Shown one piece after another: positions 1 through 11,427 of a DNA stretch of 51,350 nt (the stretch's first letter is position 1; each line of letters starts with the position of its first letter). Position numbers and translations under genes: made by a program. The notes beneath the pieces were generated by a model. The model made no database searches and was not told the DNA's origin. It worked only from the letters and a program-made list of their open reading frames with translations. This DNA is from Gemmatimonadota bacterium (GTDB lineage: Bacteria; JAAXHH01), in contig VXWP01000013.1 of NCBI GenBank assembly GCA_009835325.1, positions 1 through 51,350 of the forward strand, written 5' to 3'.

Positions 1-2
1 TC

Positions 3-2804
<2,802 letters not shown>

Positions 2805-2807
2805 AGG

Positions 2808-2873
2808 TTGCAATCAGCCGGCGTAAAACTTGCAATCGGCCGATAACAAACTTGCAATTGGACGACATAAAAC
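2808..2873. repeat. Three tandem 22-bp repeats after dnaE2
   Basis: Three head-to-tail 22-bp units (2808-2829, 2830-2851, 2852-2873) each begin TTGCAAT and end in AAAC after a variable GC-richer centre. A degraded fourth copy begins at 2874 (CTGCTATCAG). They start four bases after the dnaE2 stop. 22 bp is not a multiple of three and no gene uses the stretch, so it is noncoding. It could be a binding array on one DNA face (two helical turns) or a replication-slippage product. Confidence 0.8.
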
Positions 2874-2891
2874 CTGCTATCAGACAGCAGG
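2873..2891. terminator. Possible hairpin between dnaE2 and the TfoX-N gene
   Basis: A perfect 6-bp inverted repeat, CCTGCT (2873-2878) and AGCAGG (2886-2891), with a 7-base loop lies between the two convergent genes. There is no T-run on either side, so it is at best a weak intrinsic terminator shared by dnaE2 and the minus-strand gene. Confidence 0.3.
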
Positions 2892-2908
2892 AAGCGGATT
2901 CCGTATGG

Positions 2909-3235
2909 CTACTTCGCCGGCAGGGACGCGGCGTAGTCGGCGGCCCGGGCCACCCAGGTCGCCAGGTCGTCCTCGCTCGCAATGCCCGCCGGCTCCACCA
3001 GGGCCCATCCCCTCATGGTCCGACCCGCGATGTCCGCGGGTCTGGTGTGCGGTTCGGCCAGTGTCTCCTCGTGATTCTCCCGCTCGAGCCGCACGATGAG
3101 CGAACCCTTCCAGGTCCCCACGCACATGTTGCCGTGGATCATGAAGCAGACGCCACCGAACATGTTTTTCTCGGTGTAGCCCGGATGCGGTGAAAGCAGA
3201 GGCCGTATCCGGCCGGCCAACGTGTTGTCGCTCAT
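2909..3235 (-). CDS. TfoX N-terminal domain protein
   Basis: A 108-residue protein consisting essentially of the TfoX/Sxy N-terminal domain. Hallmarks are EKNMFGGVCFMIHGNMCVG near residues 22-41, the following beta-hairpin LIVRLERE, and the late segment GRTMRGWALVEP. Stand-alone TfoX-N proteins are widespread; the link to competence regulation in TfoX/Sxy cannot be transferred, because the C-terminal domain is absent and no competence genes are nearby. A GGAAGG element about 12 bases upstream of the ATG supports the start. It is convergent with dnaE2 and transcribed away from the GNAT gene. Function unknown. Confidence 0.85.
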   Translation of the reverse strand: MSDNTLAGRIRPLLSPHPGYTEKNMFGGVCFMIHGNMCVGTWKGSLIVRLERENHEETLAEPHTRPADIAGRTMRGWALVEPAGIASEDDLATWVARAADYAASLPAK

Positions 3236-3331
3236 CTTGACCCGCCTTCCGGCAAATATGGTCGCTTTCGTTCCAGTTTAATCATTATCATTCCTCAATA
3301 TAAGTCGACATCAGTTACTTCAACATGGTAT

Positions 3332-3364
3332 CGCGATTCCAACGCGATTCCAACACGATTCAAG
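3332..3364. repeat. Three 11-bp tandem repeats upstream of GNAT gene
   Basis: CGCGATTCCAA occurs twice exactly (3332-3342, 3343-3353) followed by a degenerate third unit CACGATTCAAG (3354-3364). The last unit merges into the ribosome binding site AAGGAGA of the acetyltransferase gene, so the array is in its 5' leader or promoter. Confidence 0.8.
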
Positions 3365-3377
3365 GAGAGACGCACAA

Positions 3378-3824
3378 ATGGTAAACCTGGTCATTCGTGA
3401 ATGCGAACCCGAAGACGTGGAAGCCGTTCATCAGCTGGACCTGGACTGGGAATCCGAAGGGGTAACATACGGTTTCGGACCTAGTTCTCCAGACGAAATA
3501 AGGGAAGCCCTGGGACCCTATTTGCTCGTGGCCGTCGCAGAGGACGAAGTCATCGGGTACAGCCGCGGCGAGGTCCACGTCAGCCGCGACCTGTGTATAT
3601 TCGAAGAGGGGGAGCAACACCTCGAAATATACGATCTGTACGTCAGGGAACCCTTCCGAAGCGCGGGAATCGGCGGCAAGCTGGTTGAACGCATGAAGGA
3701 GATTGCCGGGCGGAACGGCATCCGGCGGTTCCGCGTACACTCGGCCACCATGGACCTGGACCGTGTGCTCAGGTTCTACCGGAATCACGGCTTTAAGACG
3801 TGGTGCCTGGAGATGTTCATATGA
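3378..3824 (+). CDS. GNAT family N-acetyltransferase
   Basis: A single-domain GNAT acetyltransferase of 148 residues, expected to move an acetyl group from acetyl-CoA to an amine; the substrate is unknown. The acetyl-CoA pyrophosphate-binding motif A is seen as REPFRSAGIGGKLVERM (residues about 90-106, R/Q-x-x-G-x-G pattern). The strand before it, HLEIYDLYV, and the C-terminal LRFYRNHGFK are also typical. A clear Shine-Dalgarno AAGGAGA sits 8 bases before the ATG. The gene stands alone between the divergent TfoX-N gene and the LRR lipoproteins. Confidence 0.88.
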   Translation: MVNLVIRECEPEDVEAVHQLDLDWESEGVTYGFGPSSPDEIREALGPYLLVAVAEDEVIGYSRGEVHVSRDLCIFEEGEQHLEIYDLYVREPFRSAGIGGKLVERMKEIAGRNGIRRFRVHSATMDLDRVLRFYRNHGFKTWCLEMFI

Positions 3825-3937
3825 AGTCGGACGACGCAATATGATGAAGTTTATATCTCCGTAATTGATGTTGACTATCAAAAACGAACAGTTCATTTTG
3901 TGAAACTATTGCTCGAAACGTATCCGGGAGTCTTCCG

Positions 3938-5725
3938 TTGACCAGCATGCTTCGCGGTCTCATAGCATTCACAACGACCCTGTCGCTGTTCGTACTGTTC
4001 TCGTGCGGGAAAGACGGTCCCACGGAACCGCCGGCGCAGGTGCCTGCCACAATCAACCTGTCTTCATACGAAGTCTCGCTTACCGCCGTCGGCCAGATGA
4101 TCCAAATCACTGCCACGGTACTGGACCAGGAAAGCAGGATAATTCCGGGCGCGTCGGTTACCTGGTCGAGCAGCAATCCCAACGTTGCCAGGATCGACCC
4201 GGGTGGAACGGTAACCGCGGCATCGAACGGATCTGCACAGATCACCGCTTCGTTCGATCAGGCCAGGGCGACCGCGTCGGTCAGCGTCCGGCAGGAGCCG
4301 GCAAGTATCGCCATCACACCGGCATCCGCGACGCTGACGACGGTCGGCGAGACCGTTCAACTGGAAGCCGTGGTGTACGATAGCGGTGACACGGTCATCC
4401 CCGGCGCAACGATAGTCTGGACCAGCAGTCTTCCCGCCGTCGCAACGGTCGGCGCCAACGGACTGGTGACCGCGGTTTCCGACGGGACCACGCAGATCAA
4501 CGCCGCATCGGGCACCGCGACGATGGTGGCCACGGTCTCGGTCTTCTTCCCTCCTGAGGCGTTCAGTATCACCCTCGATATTTCTTCCGCCACGCTGACC
4601 GAAGTCGGACAGACCCTTCAGCTGGCGGCCAAGGTGTACGATATCGATGGCGAGGCCATCCCCGGCGCGCCGGTGACATGGTCCAGCAGCAACCCCGCGG
4701 TGGCCACGGTCGATGAAACCGGGTTGGTTACCGCGGTGTTTAACGGTACCACGCAGATCACCGCCACATCGGGCGACGCCAGGGAATCCGCGCGGATTTC
4801 CGTCGACATCAGCGGCACCGGACCCCGGCCCTCGGTCGATCGGGAAGCGCTGATCGCCTTCTACAACGAAACGGGTGGACCGGACTGGACGAACCGTTCG
4901 AACTGGGTGAGCAACACGCCCATCGGGACCTGGTACGGGGTTTCCGCGGATGGCGACGGGCGGGTGGTCGGACTGCGCCTGAGAGACAACAACCTCTCGG
5001 GGTCGATGCCCGCGGACCTGCGACACCTGGGTGAGCTGAAGACTATGGACCTGGGTCTGAACCGGTTGACGGGAGGGCTACCGCCTGAACTTGGACATTT
5101 GCTGAAACTGGCCGAGTTGTCGCTGGACGGGAATCAACTGACGGGCAGCATTCCGGCCGAACTGGCCGACATGGTCAACCTGGTGTCATTGAATCTAGGC
5201 GCCAACCGGATATCGGGTGGTATTCCGCCTGAACTGGGCCGGCTGGGCAGACTGAAAGCCATGCATCTCCAGGAGAACGATCTGACGGGTGGCATTCCTC
5301 CCGAACTCGGCCGACTAACCGCGCTCGAAACCATCAGGCTCGACAACAACCGGCTGTCCGGCGCTGTTTCCCCGGCGTTCGGACAGTGGACCAGACTAAC
5401 TCATCTCGGTTTGCACGACAATCAACTGACGGGCACCATTCCCCCCGAACTCGGGCAACTTACAAGTCTCGTCGGGTTCGAACTGCACAACAATCAACTG
5501 TCCGGAGGTGTGCCCTCCGAATTGGGCCATCTCACCACCATGCGATCGCTTCATCTTAGAAACAACCGCGGTATGGCCGGTCCGTTGCCCCTGTCGCTGA
5601 CCGGCGTAAGCCTGACCAGCCTGTCGCTGGATTCCACCCAGTTGTGCGTACCACCGGATTCCGCGTTTCAGACCTGGTTGGCGCGCATAGCAGAGGTGTC
5701 GGGCGTTACTGAATGCTCGCCGTGA
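3938..5725 (+). CDS. Big_2 and leucine-rich-repeat lipoprotein (595 aa)
   Basis: Predicted surface or periplasmic lipoprotein. Residues 1-22 form a signal peptide ending VLFS before Cys23. Three Big_2 immunoglobulin-like domains follow (about 37-115, 117-200, 205-290), each with the pattern TAVGQ...IPGA.VTWSSSNP.VA.VD..G.VTA...G...ITA. From about residue 300 comes a plant-type LRR N-cap (ALIAFYNETGGPDWTN) and about nine 24-residue repeats of the L..N.L.G.IPPELG.L type, closed by a cap containing LCVPPDSAFQTWL and a final Cys. The TTG start is chosen because GGGAG lies 7 bases upstream; an ATG three codons later is the alternative. Such proteins are thought to bind proteins or glycans; the ligand is unknown. 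It is a paralogue of the next gene. Confidence 0.85.
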   Translation: MTSMLRGLIAFTTTLSLFVLFSCGKDGPTEPPAQVPATINLSSYEVSLTAVGQMIQITATVLDQESRIIPGASVTWSSSNPNVARIDPGGTVTAASNGSAQITASFDQARATASVSVRQEPASIAITPASATLTTVGETVQLEAVVYDSGDTVIPGATIVWTSSLPAVATVGANGLVTAVSDGTTQINAASGTATMVATVSVFFPPEAFSITLDISSATLTEVGQTLQLAAKVYDIDGEAIPGAPVTWSSSNPAVATVDETGLVTAVFNGTTQITATSGDARESARISVDISGTGPRPSVDREALIAFYNETGGPDWTNRSNWVSNTPIGTWYGVSADGDGRVVGLRLRDNNLSGSMPADLRHLGELKTMDLGLNRLTGGLPPELGHLLKLAELSLDGNQLTGSIPAELADMVNLVSLNLGANRISGGIPPELGRLGRLKAMHLQENDLTGGIPPELGRLTALETIRLDNNRLSGAVSPAFGQWTRLTHLGLHDNQLTGTIPPELGQLTSLVGFELHNNQLSGGVPSELGHLTTMRSLHLRNNRGMAGPLPLSLTGVSLTSLSLDSTQLCVPPDSAFQTWLARIAEVSGVTECSP

Positions 5726-5761
5726 CGCGTTTATGAACCATCCAGTAAGGGTATCGTATAG

Positions 5762-8700
5762 ATGAGGTTCGCTCCCGGGTCTCGCTTCCTGCCCCTTTTC
5801 GTGGGTCTGGCCCTAACGCTGTCCCTGCAGCCCGCCTGCCTGACGAATCCCTCGGGTCCGCCGACGCAGGAACCCACTACGATCACGCTGTCGACCTACC
5901 GGATCGTGTTCACGGCCGTCAACGACCATGTGCGTATCGACGCCACGGTGCTGGACCAGGACAGCAGGGTGATCGCCGACGCCACGGTGAACTGGCGCAG
6001 CGCGGACAACAGCGTGGCCCGGGTGACCGACCGGGGCGTGGTGACGGCCGCGGGAGCCGGAACGACGCAGATCACCGTCTCATCGGGTTACGCCACGGCA
6101 ACCGCGACGGTCTCGGTGGAGCAGGTGGCGGACAGCATCGAGATCTCCCCTTCTTCCATCACACTGGCGCAGGTGGGCGAGACAGGTCAGTTCACGGCGG
6201 TGGTTTTCGATGCAAACGACCGGATCATTCCGGGCGCGGCGGTGGTGTGGTCGAGCAGTAACCCCGAAATCGCCACGGTGGACGCCAGCGGCCTGGTGAC
6301 GGCGGTGTCGCCCGGGGATGCCCTGGTCACGGCTTCCTCGGGCGGAGTCTCCACGTCCCGTCCCGTCTACGTCGAGGTCGCGCCGGAGCCGTCGCGCATC
6401 GTGCTCAACATATCGGAAGCGACGCTGGCGGCCGTGGGCCAGAGCCTGCAGCTGGACGCCCAGGTGTACGATTCGGATGGCGCGGCCATCCCGGGCGCGG
6501 TGGTGATGTGGTCGAGCAGCCGCCCGGACGTGGCCACGGTGGCCGCGGGCGGCCTGGTGATCGCGGTGTCGAACGGCACGACGCAGGTCACGGCTTCCTC
6601 GGGCGACGCGTCGGCGCAGGCGTTGATCCACGTGGTCATCGAGGGCACAGAGCCGCCGGACCCACCGGACCCGCCACCGCCTCCTCCTCCCCCGCCGGAA
6701 ACGTCGACAGATCGTGACGTATTAGTCGCACTATACGAGGCCACGGACGGTCCGAACTGGACGAACAACACAAACTGGCTGAGTGATGCGCCGATTGGGG
6801 ATTGGTACGGGGTGGACGCGAATGCCAGCGGGCAAGTGATTAATCTAAGGCTGAACAATAACGCGTTGTCTGGGCATATACCTGTCGAACTGGGTGAAAT
6901 GGCTGAACTGCGTCTTCTGAGTGTCGGTTTTAACGCGCTAACCGGTAGTATTCCCCTCGAAATGGGAAAACTTGTCAACCTGCACTTTCTACGGCTGGAC
7001 CACAACGAACTGACCGGTAGCATCCCCCCAGTTCTGGGTGAGTTAACTAGACTACGCACGCTGGATCTGGCGAAAAACGTATTGACCGGACGCATTCCCC
7101 CGGAACTTGGAAAACTGGCAAACCTGAAGGCACTGAGCATTGCCCGTAACCAGTTAACCGGCAGTATCCCTTCAGAATTAGGCGCATTGGCCAACCTTAC
7201 AGAACTGAGTGCCGGTGCCAACCAATTGACCGGCAGTATCCCTCCTGAACTGGGAAGTCTTTCCAAACTTAGTATACTCGAACTACTTCAAAACGGTTTG
7301 ACGGGGAATATACCTCCCGAATTGGGTCGGTTGACCAACCTGGAAAGGCTGTATCTGAACGAGAATCAACTCACAGGAGAGGTACCTTCCGAGTTTGGCG
7401 GCCTTGCCAGTCTAAAAACGCTTAATCTCCAGGACAACACAGGGTTGACCGGTCCGTTGCCTGCTTCGCTGACCAACGTGAGTCTGATCGAATTGTCGAT
7501 GGGATATACGCAGTTGTGCGTGCCTTCAACCGACGAATTCAGGGTGTGGCTGGATTCAATAGAAAACGCAACAGGTGTCACGTTCTGCGAACCCGAACCT
7601 TCATCCGACCGCGACGTTCTGGTCGCCCTATACAATGCCACGGACGGTCCGAACTGGACGGACAACACCAACTGGCTGAGTGAAGAGCCGATTGGAACCT
7701 GGTATGGAGTAACGACAGACAACGATGTGAAAGTGATTAGACTGCGACTAAACGAGAACAACCTGAGCGGAGTGCTCCCCCCCGAGATCGGACAATTGTC
7801 CAATCTGCGAACGCTGCGACTCTTCAGTAACGCCTTGAGTGGTCCGATTCCTCCCGAGATAGGGCAATTGGCCAGTTTACGATACCTGGACATTTCAGAT
7901 AACAAATTCACCGGAGTTATTCCACCCAGTTTCGGACAGTTAGTAAATTTAAGAGACCTGATCCTGTCCTATAACCAATTTACCGGAAATATCCTGCCTG
8001 AAGTCTGGCAACTAAGCAATCTGGTCTTCCTGGATTTGGCCGATAATCAACTCACGGGTATAATCCCGCCCGAAATCGGGCAACTTGTGAAATTGCGTAC
8101 CTTGTCGCTTCATGGCAACCGGTTAACGGGTGTAATTCCACCCGAAATTGGACAGCTTGTAGAACTTGGAGGCCTGTTGTTACACGCGAATTTACTGACC
8201 GGCGAAATCCCATCGGAAATCGGACAGCTTGTAAATTTGAACGGCCTGAGGTTGGAAAGAAACCGGTTATCAGGCGAAATCCCGTCCGAAATCGGGCAAC
8301 TTGTCGGTCTTAAAGGCCTCCATTTAAGCGAGAACCAGTTGACCGGAGATATACCATCCGAAATCGGAAATTTGACTGTTCTTGAGCGGCTGACCCTTTT
8401 TGAAAACCAGTTATCAGGGGGAGTTCCACCAGAAATAGGTGGAGTCACCAAGCTGTTGGTGTTGGATCTACGAGACAATCAACATATGTCAGGTCCCCTT
8501 CCGACTGCAATCACCTCTCTTTCGTCTTTGAACCGCCTGGCCCTTGAAGGGACGGAGCTTTGCGTTCCATCCAATGAGACTTTCCGAGCGTGGCTGGGCA
8601 GCATCGACAGACATTCCGGTGTCATTTTCTGCGAGGATGCGCCCGAACCATTGTCTGACCGCGACGCACTGGTCGCGCTTTACCACGCCACGGACGGCCC

Positions 8701-10450
8701 GAACTGGACGAATAACACCAACTGGCTAAGCGACAAGCCGATTGGAGATTGGTACGGAGTGTCCACGGACGCCGATGGGAGGGTGACCTGGCTCGCACTG
8801 GAACTGAATCGGTTGAACGGTGTCATTCCACCAGAAATCGGCGATCTTGGCAACCTTGTTGATCTCAATCTCTATGCCAACCAACTGAGGGGCCACATTC
8901 CACCGGAAATCGGATTGCTATCTAATCTTACATTCCTGAATCTGGGTCATAACAGCTTGACCGGACCTATCCCGGCAGAAATCGGACTACTTAGTGCAAT
9001 CCGAGAATTACAAATCTACGAGACCAAGTTGTCGGGGTCCATACCGCCGGAGATCGGACAACTCAGTACACTGGTTGAGCTTTTGCTGTATGGTAACGAA
9101 CTGACTGGCGCGATCCCACCCGAACTCGGCAATTTGCGCGTCCTTGAAACGCTACATCTAGGGGCTAATGATTTGGAAGGCACCATCCCGTCTGAACTCG
9201 GCAATCTGAATAGCCTGAAGAATCTCTCACTTGATAGCACGCAACTGACAGGCACCCTACCTCCCGAATTAGGCAATCTTGTTGCGCTTGAAAGGCTGAG
9301 TATTACTAACAACCAGTTGTCGGGCGGAATCCCTCCTGAATTCGGTCATCTCGACAAGCTGGAATCGTTGCAACTACAATACAATGAGCACATGGTTGGA
9401 CGGTTACCTATCGAATTAACCACCATCTCCACCTTGAGTTACTTGAATCTGGAAAGTACAAAGTTGTGCGTACCCGACCAATCCGCTTTCAGGGCGTGGC
9501 TGGCCGGTATAGAGAGACAATCCGGTGTCGTTTATTGCGAGGACGAACCCGAACCACTGTCCGATCACGACGCGTTGGTTGCGTTCTACCACGCCACGGA
9601 CGGTCCCAACTGGACGAACAATACCAACTGGATTAGCCAAGAACCGCTCGGTGAATGGTACGGGGTGAGTTTGGGTGACGACGGAAGGGTGATTGAACTG
9701 CATCTAAACGAAAACAATCTGGTAGGTTCGATTCCTTCGGTCCTGGGGAATCTATCTTACCTGACCGGACTCTACCTTCGAAGCAACGAACTTTCGGGTT
9801 CCATCCCGCCGTCGTTGGGCAATCTAACGGAATTGAAACAACTGGACTTAGACCACAACCGACTGTCGGGTCCGATTCCCCATACACTGGTCGAACTCAC
9901 GGGACTGCAGGACCTGAGACTCCAGGACAATGAGCTGTCGGGTTCTATTCCTTCTTCACTGGGCGATCTTTCTAACTTGCGGGATCTTAGCCTGGCCAGG
10001 AACGCATTGACGGGCTCTATCCCTTCTTCGCTGGGGAATTTACAGAAACTGCAGTTCTTCTCTCTCTTCGAAAATGAGTTGTCAGGTCCCATCCCTTCTT
10101 CACTGGGTGGCCTGATCGGGGTCGAGCTTTTCTACCTCCACTCGAACGCGTTGACGGATTCCATCCCTTCTACAATGGGGAACCTGGTTAAGGTCCGGGA
10201 CTTCAGGCTCGATAGCAACGAACTGACGGGTTCCATACCTCCAACACTGGGCAATCTGGCGGAAGTGACCCAGTTACTGCTTGGTTCCAACAGGTTAACG
10301 GGTGAAATCCCATCGTCTCTGGGCAGTCTTGCGAAATTAAGATCTCTCGGCCTTTCCGGCGGAAACGAGTTCAGCGGTTGCATTCCGATATCGCTGCATA
10401 ATGTAGCCCAGAATGACCTGGCCGGGCTCGACCTGCCTGATTGCCCCTGA
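5762..10450 (+). CDS. Big_2 and four-module leucine-rich-repeat protein (1562 aa)
   Basis: Large exported protein, paralogous to the preceding gene and 36 bases behind it. The signal peptide ends QPA before Cys26, a weak lipobox. Three Big_2 domains fill about residues 40-290, followed by a Pro-rich linker with a run of eight or more Pro near residue 305. Four LRR modules follow, each starting with SDRDVLVALY.ATDGPNWTNNTNW (about residues 316, 613, 963, 1265); the first three end with a cap of the LCVP...F..WL..I...SGV..C form. The fourth ends differently (GCIPISLHN...DCP). Repeats have a module-specific consensus: PPELG in module 1, PPEIGQL in 2, mixed PPEIG/PPELGNL in 3, PSSLGNL in 4, suggesting local duplication or gene conversion. 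The LRR part is visibly richer in A+T than its neighbours. Likely an adhesion or recognition protein; ligand unknown. Confidence 0.87.
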   Translation: MRFAPGSRFLPLFVGLALTLSLQPACLTNPSGPPTQEPTTITLSTYRIVFTAVNDHVRIDATVLDQDSRVIADATVNWRSADNSVARVTDRGVVTAAGAGTTQITVSSGYATATATVSVEQVADSIEISPSSITLAQVGETGQFTAVVFDANDRIIPGAAVVWSSSNPEIATVDASGLVTAVSPGDALVTASSGGVSTSRPVYVEVAPEPSRIVLNISEATLAAVGQSLQLDAQVYDSDGAAIPGAVVMWSSSRPDVATVAAGGLVIAVSNGTTQVTASSGDASAQALIHVVIEGTEPPDPPDPPPPPPPPPETSTDRDVLVALYEATDGPNWTNNTNWLSDAPIGDWYGVDANASGQVINLRLNNNALSGHIPVELGEMAELRLLSVGFNALTGSIPLEMGKLVNLHFLRLDHNELTGSIPPVLGELTRLRTLDLAKNVLTGRIPPELGKLANLKALSIARNQLTGSIPSELGALANLTELSAGANQLTGSIPPELGSLSKLSILELLQNGLTGNIPPELGRLTNLERLYLNENQLTGEVPSEFGGLASLKTLNLQDNTGLTGPLPASLTNVSLIELSMGYTQLCVPSTDEFRVWLDSIENATGVTFCEPEPSSDRDVLVALYNATDGPNWTDNTNWLSEEPIGTWYGVTTDNDVKVIRLRLNENNLSGVLPPEIGQLSNLRTLRLFSNALSGPIPPEIGQLASLRYLDISDNKFTGVIPPSFGQLVNLRDLILSYNQFTGNILPEVWQLSNLVFLDLADNQLTGIIPPEIGQLVKLRTLSLHGNRLTGVIPPEIGQLVELGGLLLHANLLTGEIPSEIGQLVNLNGLRLERNRLSGEIPSEIGQLVGLKGLHLSENQLTGDIPSEIGNLTVLERLTLFENQLSGGVPPEIGGVTKLLVLDLRDNQHMSGPLPTAITSLSSLNRLALEGTELCVPSNETFRAWLGSIDRHSGVIFCEDAPEPLSDRDALVALYHATDGPNWTNNTNWLSDKPIGDWYGVSTDADGRVTWLALELNRLNGVIPPEIGDLGNLVDLNLYANQLRGHIPPEIGLLSNLTFLNLGHNSLTGPIPAEIGLLSAIRELQIYETKLSGSIPPEIGQLSTLVELLLYGNELTGAIPPELGNLRVLETLHLGANDLEGTIPSELGNLNSLKNLSLDSTQLTGTLPPELGNLVALERLSITNNQLSGGIPPEFGHLDKLESLQLQYNEHMVGRLPIELTTISTLSYLNLESTKLCVPDQSAFRAWLAGIERQSGVVYCEDEPEPLSDHDALVAFYHATDGPNWTNNTNWISQEPLGEWYGVSLGDDGRVIELHLNENNLVGSIPSVLGNLSYLTGLYLRSNELSGSIPPSLGNLTELKQLDLDHNRLSGPIPHTLVELTGLQDLRLQDNELSGSIPSSLGDLSNLRDLSLARNALTGSIPSSLGNLQKLQFFSLFENELSGPIPSSLGGLIGVELFYLHSNALTDSIPSTMGNLVKVRDFRLDSNELTGSIPPTLGNLAEVTQLLLGSNRLTGEIPSSLGSLAKLRSLGLSGGNEFSGCIPISLHNVAQNDLAGLDLPDCP

Positions 10451-10515
10451 TTTCTGAAGTGGGTCAGGCCGGTAAATTCGTGGCACGCTGCGGATCCCGC
10501 ATCGCAGGAGGAGGC

Positions 10516-11373
10516 TCACCCTGCCCCCACCATCCCCCTCAGCCGATCCCACTCCTGCACATATTCGGCCAGGTGACCGTTCTCCGGTGATTTCGCCTTC
10601 TCTTCGAGCATGGACCGCACCAGGTCCTGTTCCTCCTGATACTGGTCGTCGTTGAAGAACCCGGCGAAATGGGCGATGCGAAGCCAGACGAGGTAGGTCG
10701 TCACGGCGTCGTGCTGGTTGTACTGGGCAATGCGCCGGATGCCGCCGTCGAGCCAGGCTTCGGCGACGCTGTCCCCGTCGAAACCGCCCATCTTGCCCGG
10801 GATGCCCGACAGCACCGCCATCTCCTTCAGGGAGGGGCGCGCCTTGCCCCACTCTCCGATGGCCATCATCAGGTCCACGTTCCATTCGCTGGCCCGCGAG
10901 AAGTAATCGTAGCCCTCCCACGGCTTGTCCGGCCGCTTGCAGAACCCGGCCGCGGTGATGCCCTTGATGATCCCTCGCTGGATCATGATTGGCAGGTCCG
11001 ATCCGGTGGAATTGAAGCCTACGAGTTGGGGCAGGCGGCGCCCCACGCTCTCGAGGAACCGGGACAGGATCGTGGCTTCGTCGCAGTCATCGGGGTTGTC
11101 CGGGTCCCGAGGTTGTACGCGCAGGTCGATCGTGACGTTTCCCTGGGGATCCTGGCTCCGGGTCACCATGGCGATGGAGACCAGGCGGGACATGGCATAC
11201 TTGAGAAAGGGCCGCGGCTTTTCTTCGGTGGCCCCGTTCTGGCGCCACATCTCCTGGACGACTTCGAAGTCGGGCATTTCGGCCGGCAGGTCGTAGAGCA
11301 GGCGCCCCGCGTCGGGGTCAGGCACCCATTCCGCGTCGAAGGCCCACACATCGTGTTTTACGCTTTTGAACAT
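10516..11373 (-). CDS. PolB-like DEDDy 3'-5' exonuclease
   Basis: A 285-residue protein matching the predicted 3'-5' exonucleases related to the PolB proofreading domain. The acidic motifs are all present: ExoI FDAEW (Asp13, Glu15), ExoII GFNSTGSDLP (Asn121, Asp126) and ExoIII YNQHDAVTTY (Tyr218, Asp222). It lacks any polymerase domain and probably degrades or trims single-stranded DNA ends. It lies 54 bases behind the GIY-YIG gene on the same strand. The ATG has only a weak Shine-Dalgarno, but a 16-codon open frame with a good AAAGGA site (11358-11408) overlaps the start in another frame and may couple translation. Confidence 0.85.
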   Translation of the reverse strand: MFKSVKHDVWAFDAEWVPDPDAGRLLYDLPAEMPDFEVVQEMWRQNGATEEKPRPFLKYAMSRLVSIAMVTRSQDPQGNVTIDLRVQPRDPDNPDDCDEATILSRFLESVGRRLPQLVGFNSTGSDLPIMIQRGIIKGITAAGFCKRPDKPWEGYDYFSRASEWNVDLMMAIGEWGKARPSLKEMAVLSGIPGKMGGFDGDSVAEAWLDGGIRRIAQYNQHDAVTTYLVWLRIAHFAGFFNDDQYQEEQDLVRSMLEEKAKSPENGHLAEYVQEWDRLRGMVGAG

Positions 11374-11427
11374 GATCGGTCCCGGGTTTGGATGATTGAC
11401 TCAGTCATAATTGTCCTTTCTGCTAAA

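Noticed and set aside
3271-3293. Fur-box-like TAATCATTATC upstream of the GNAT gene
   Set aside because: Only the right half matches the 19-bp consensus (about 12 of 19 overall), in an AT-rich stretch, with no iron genes nearby.
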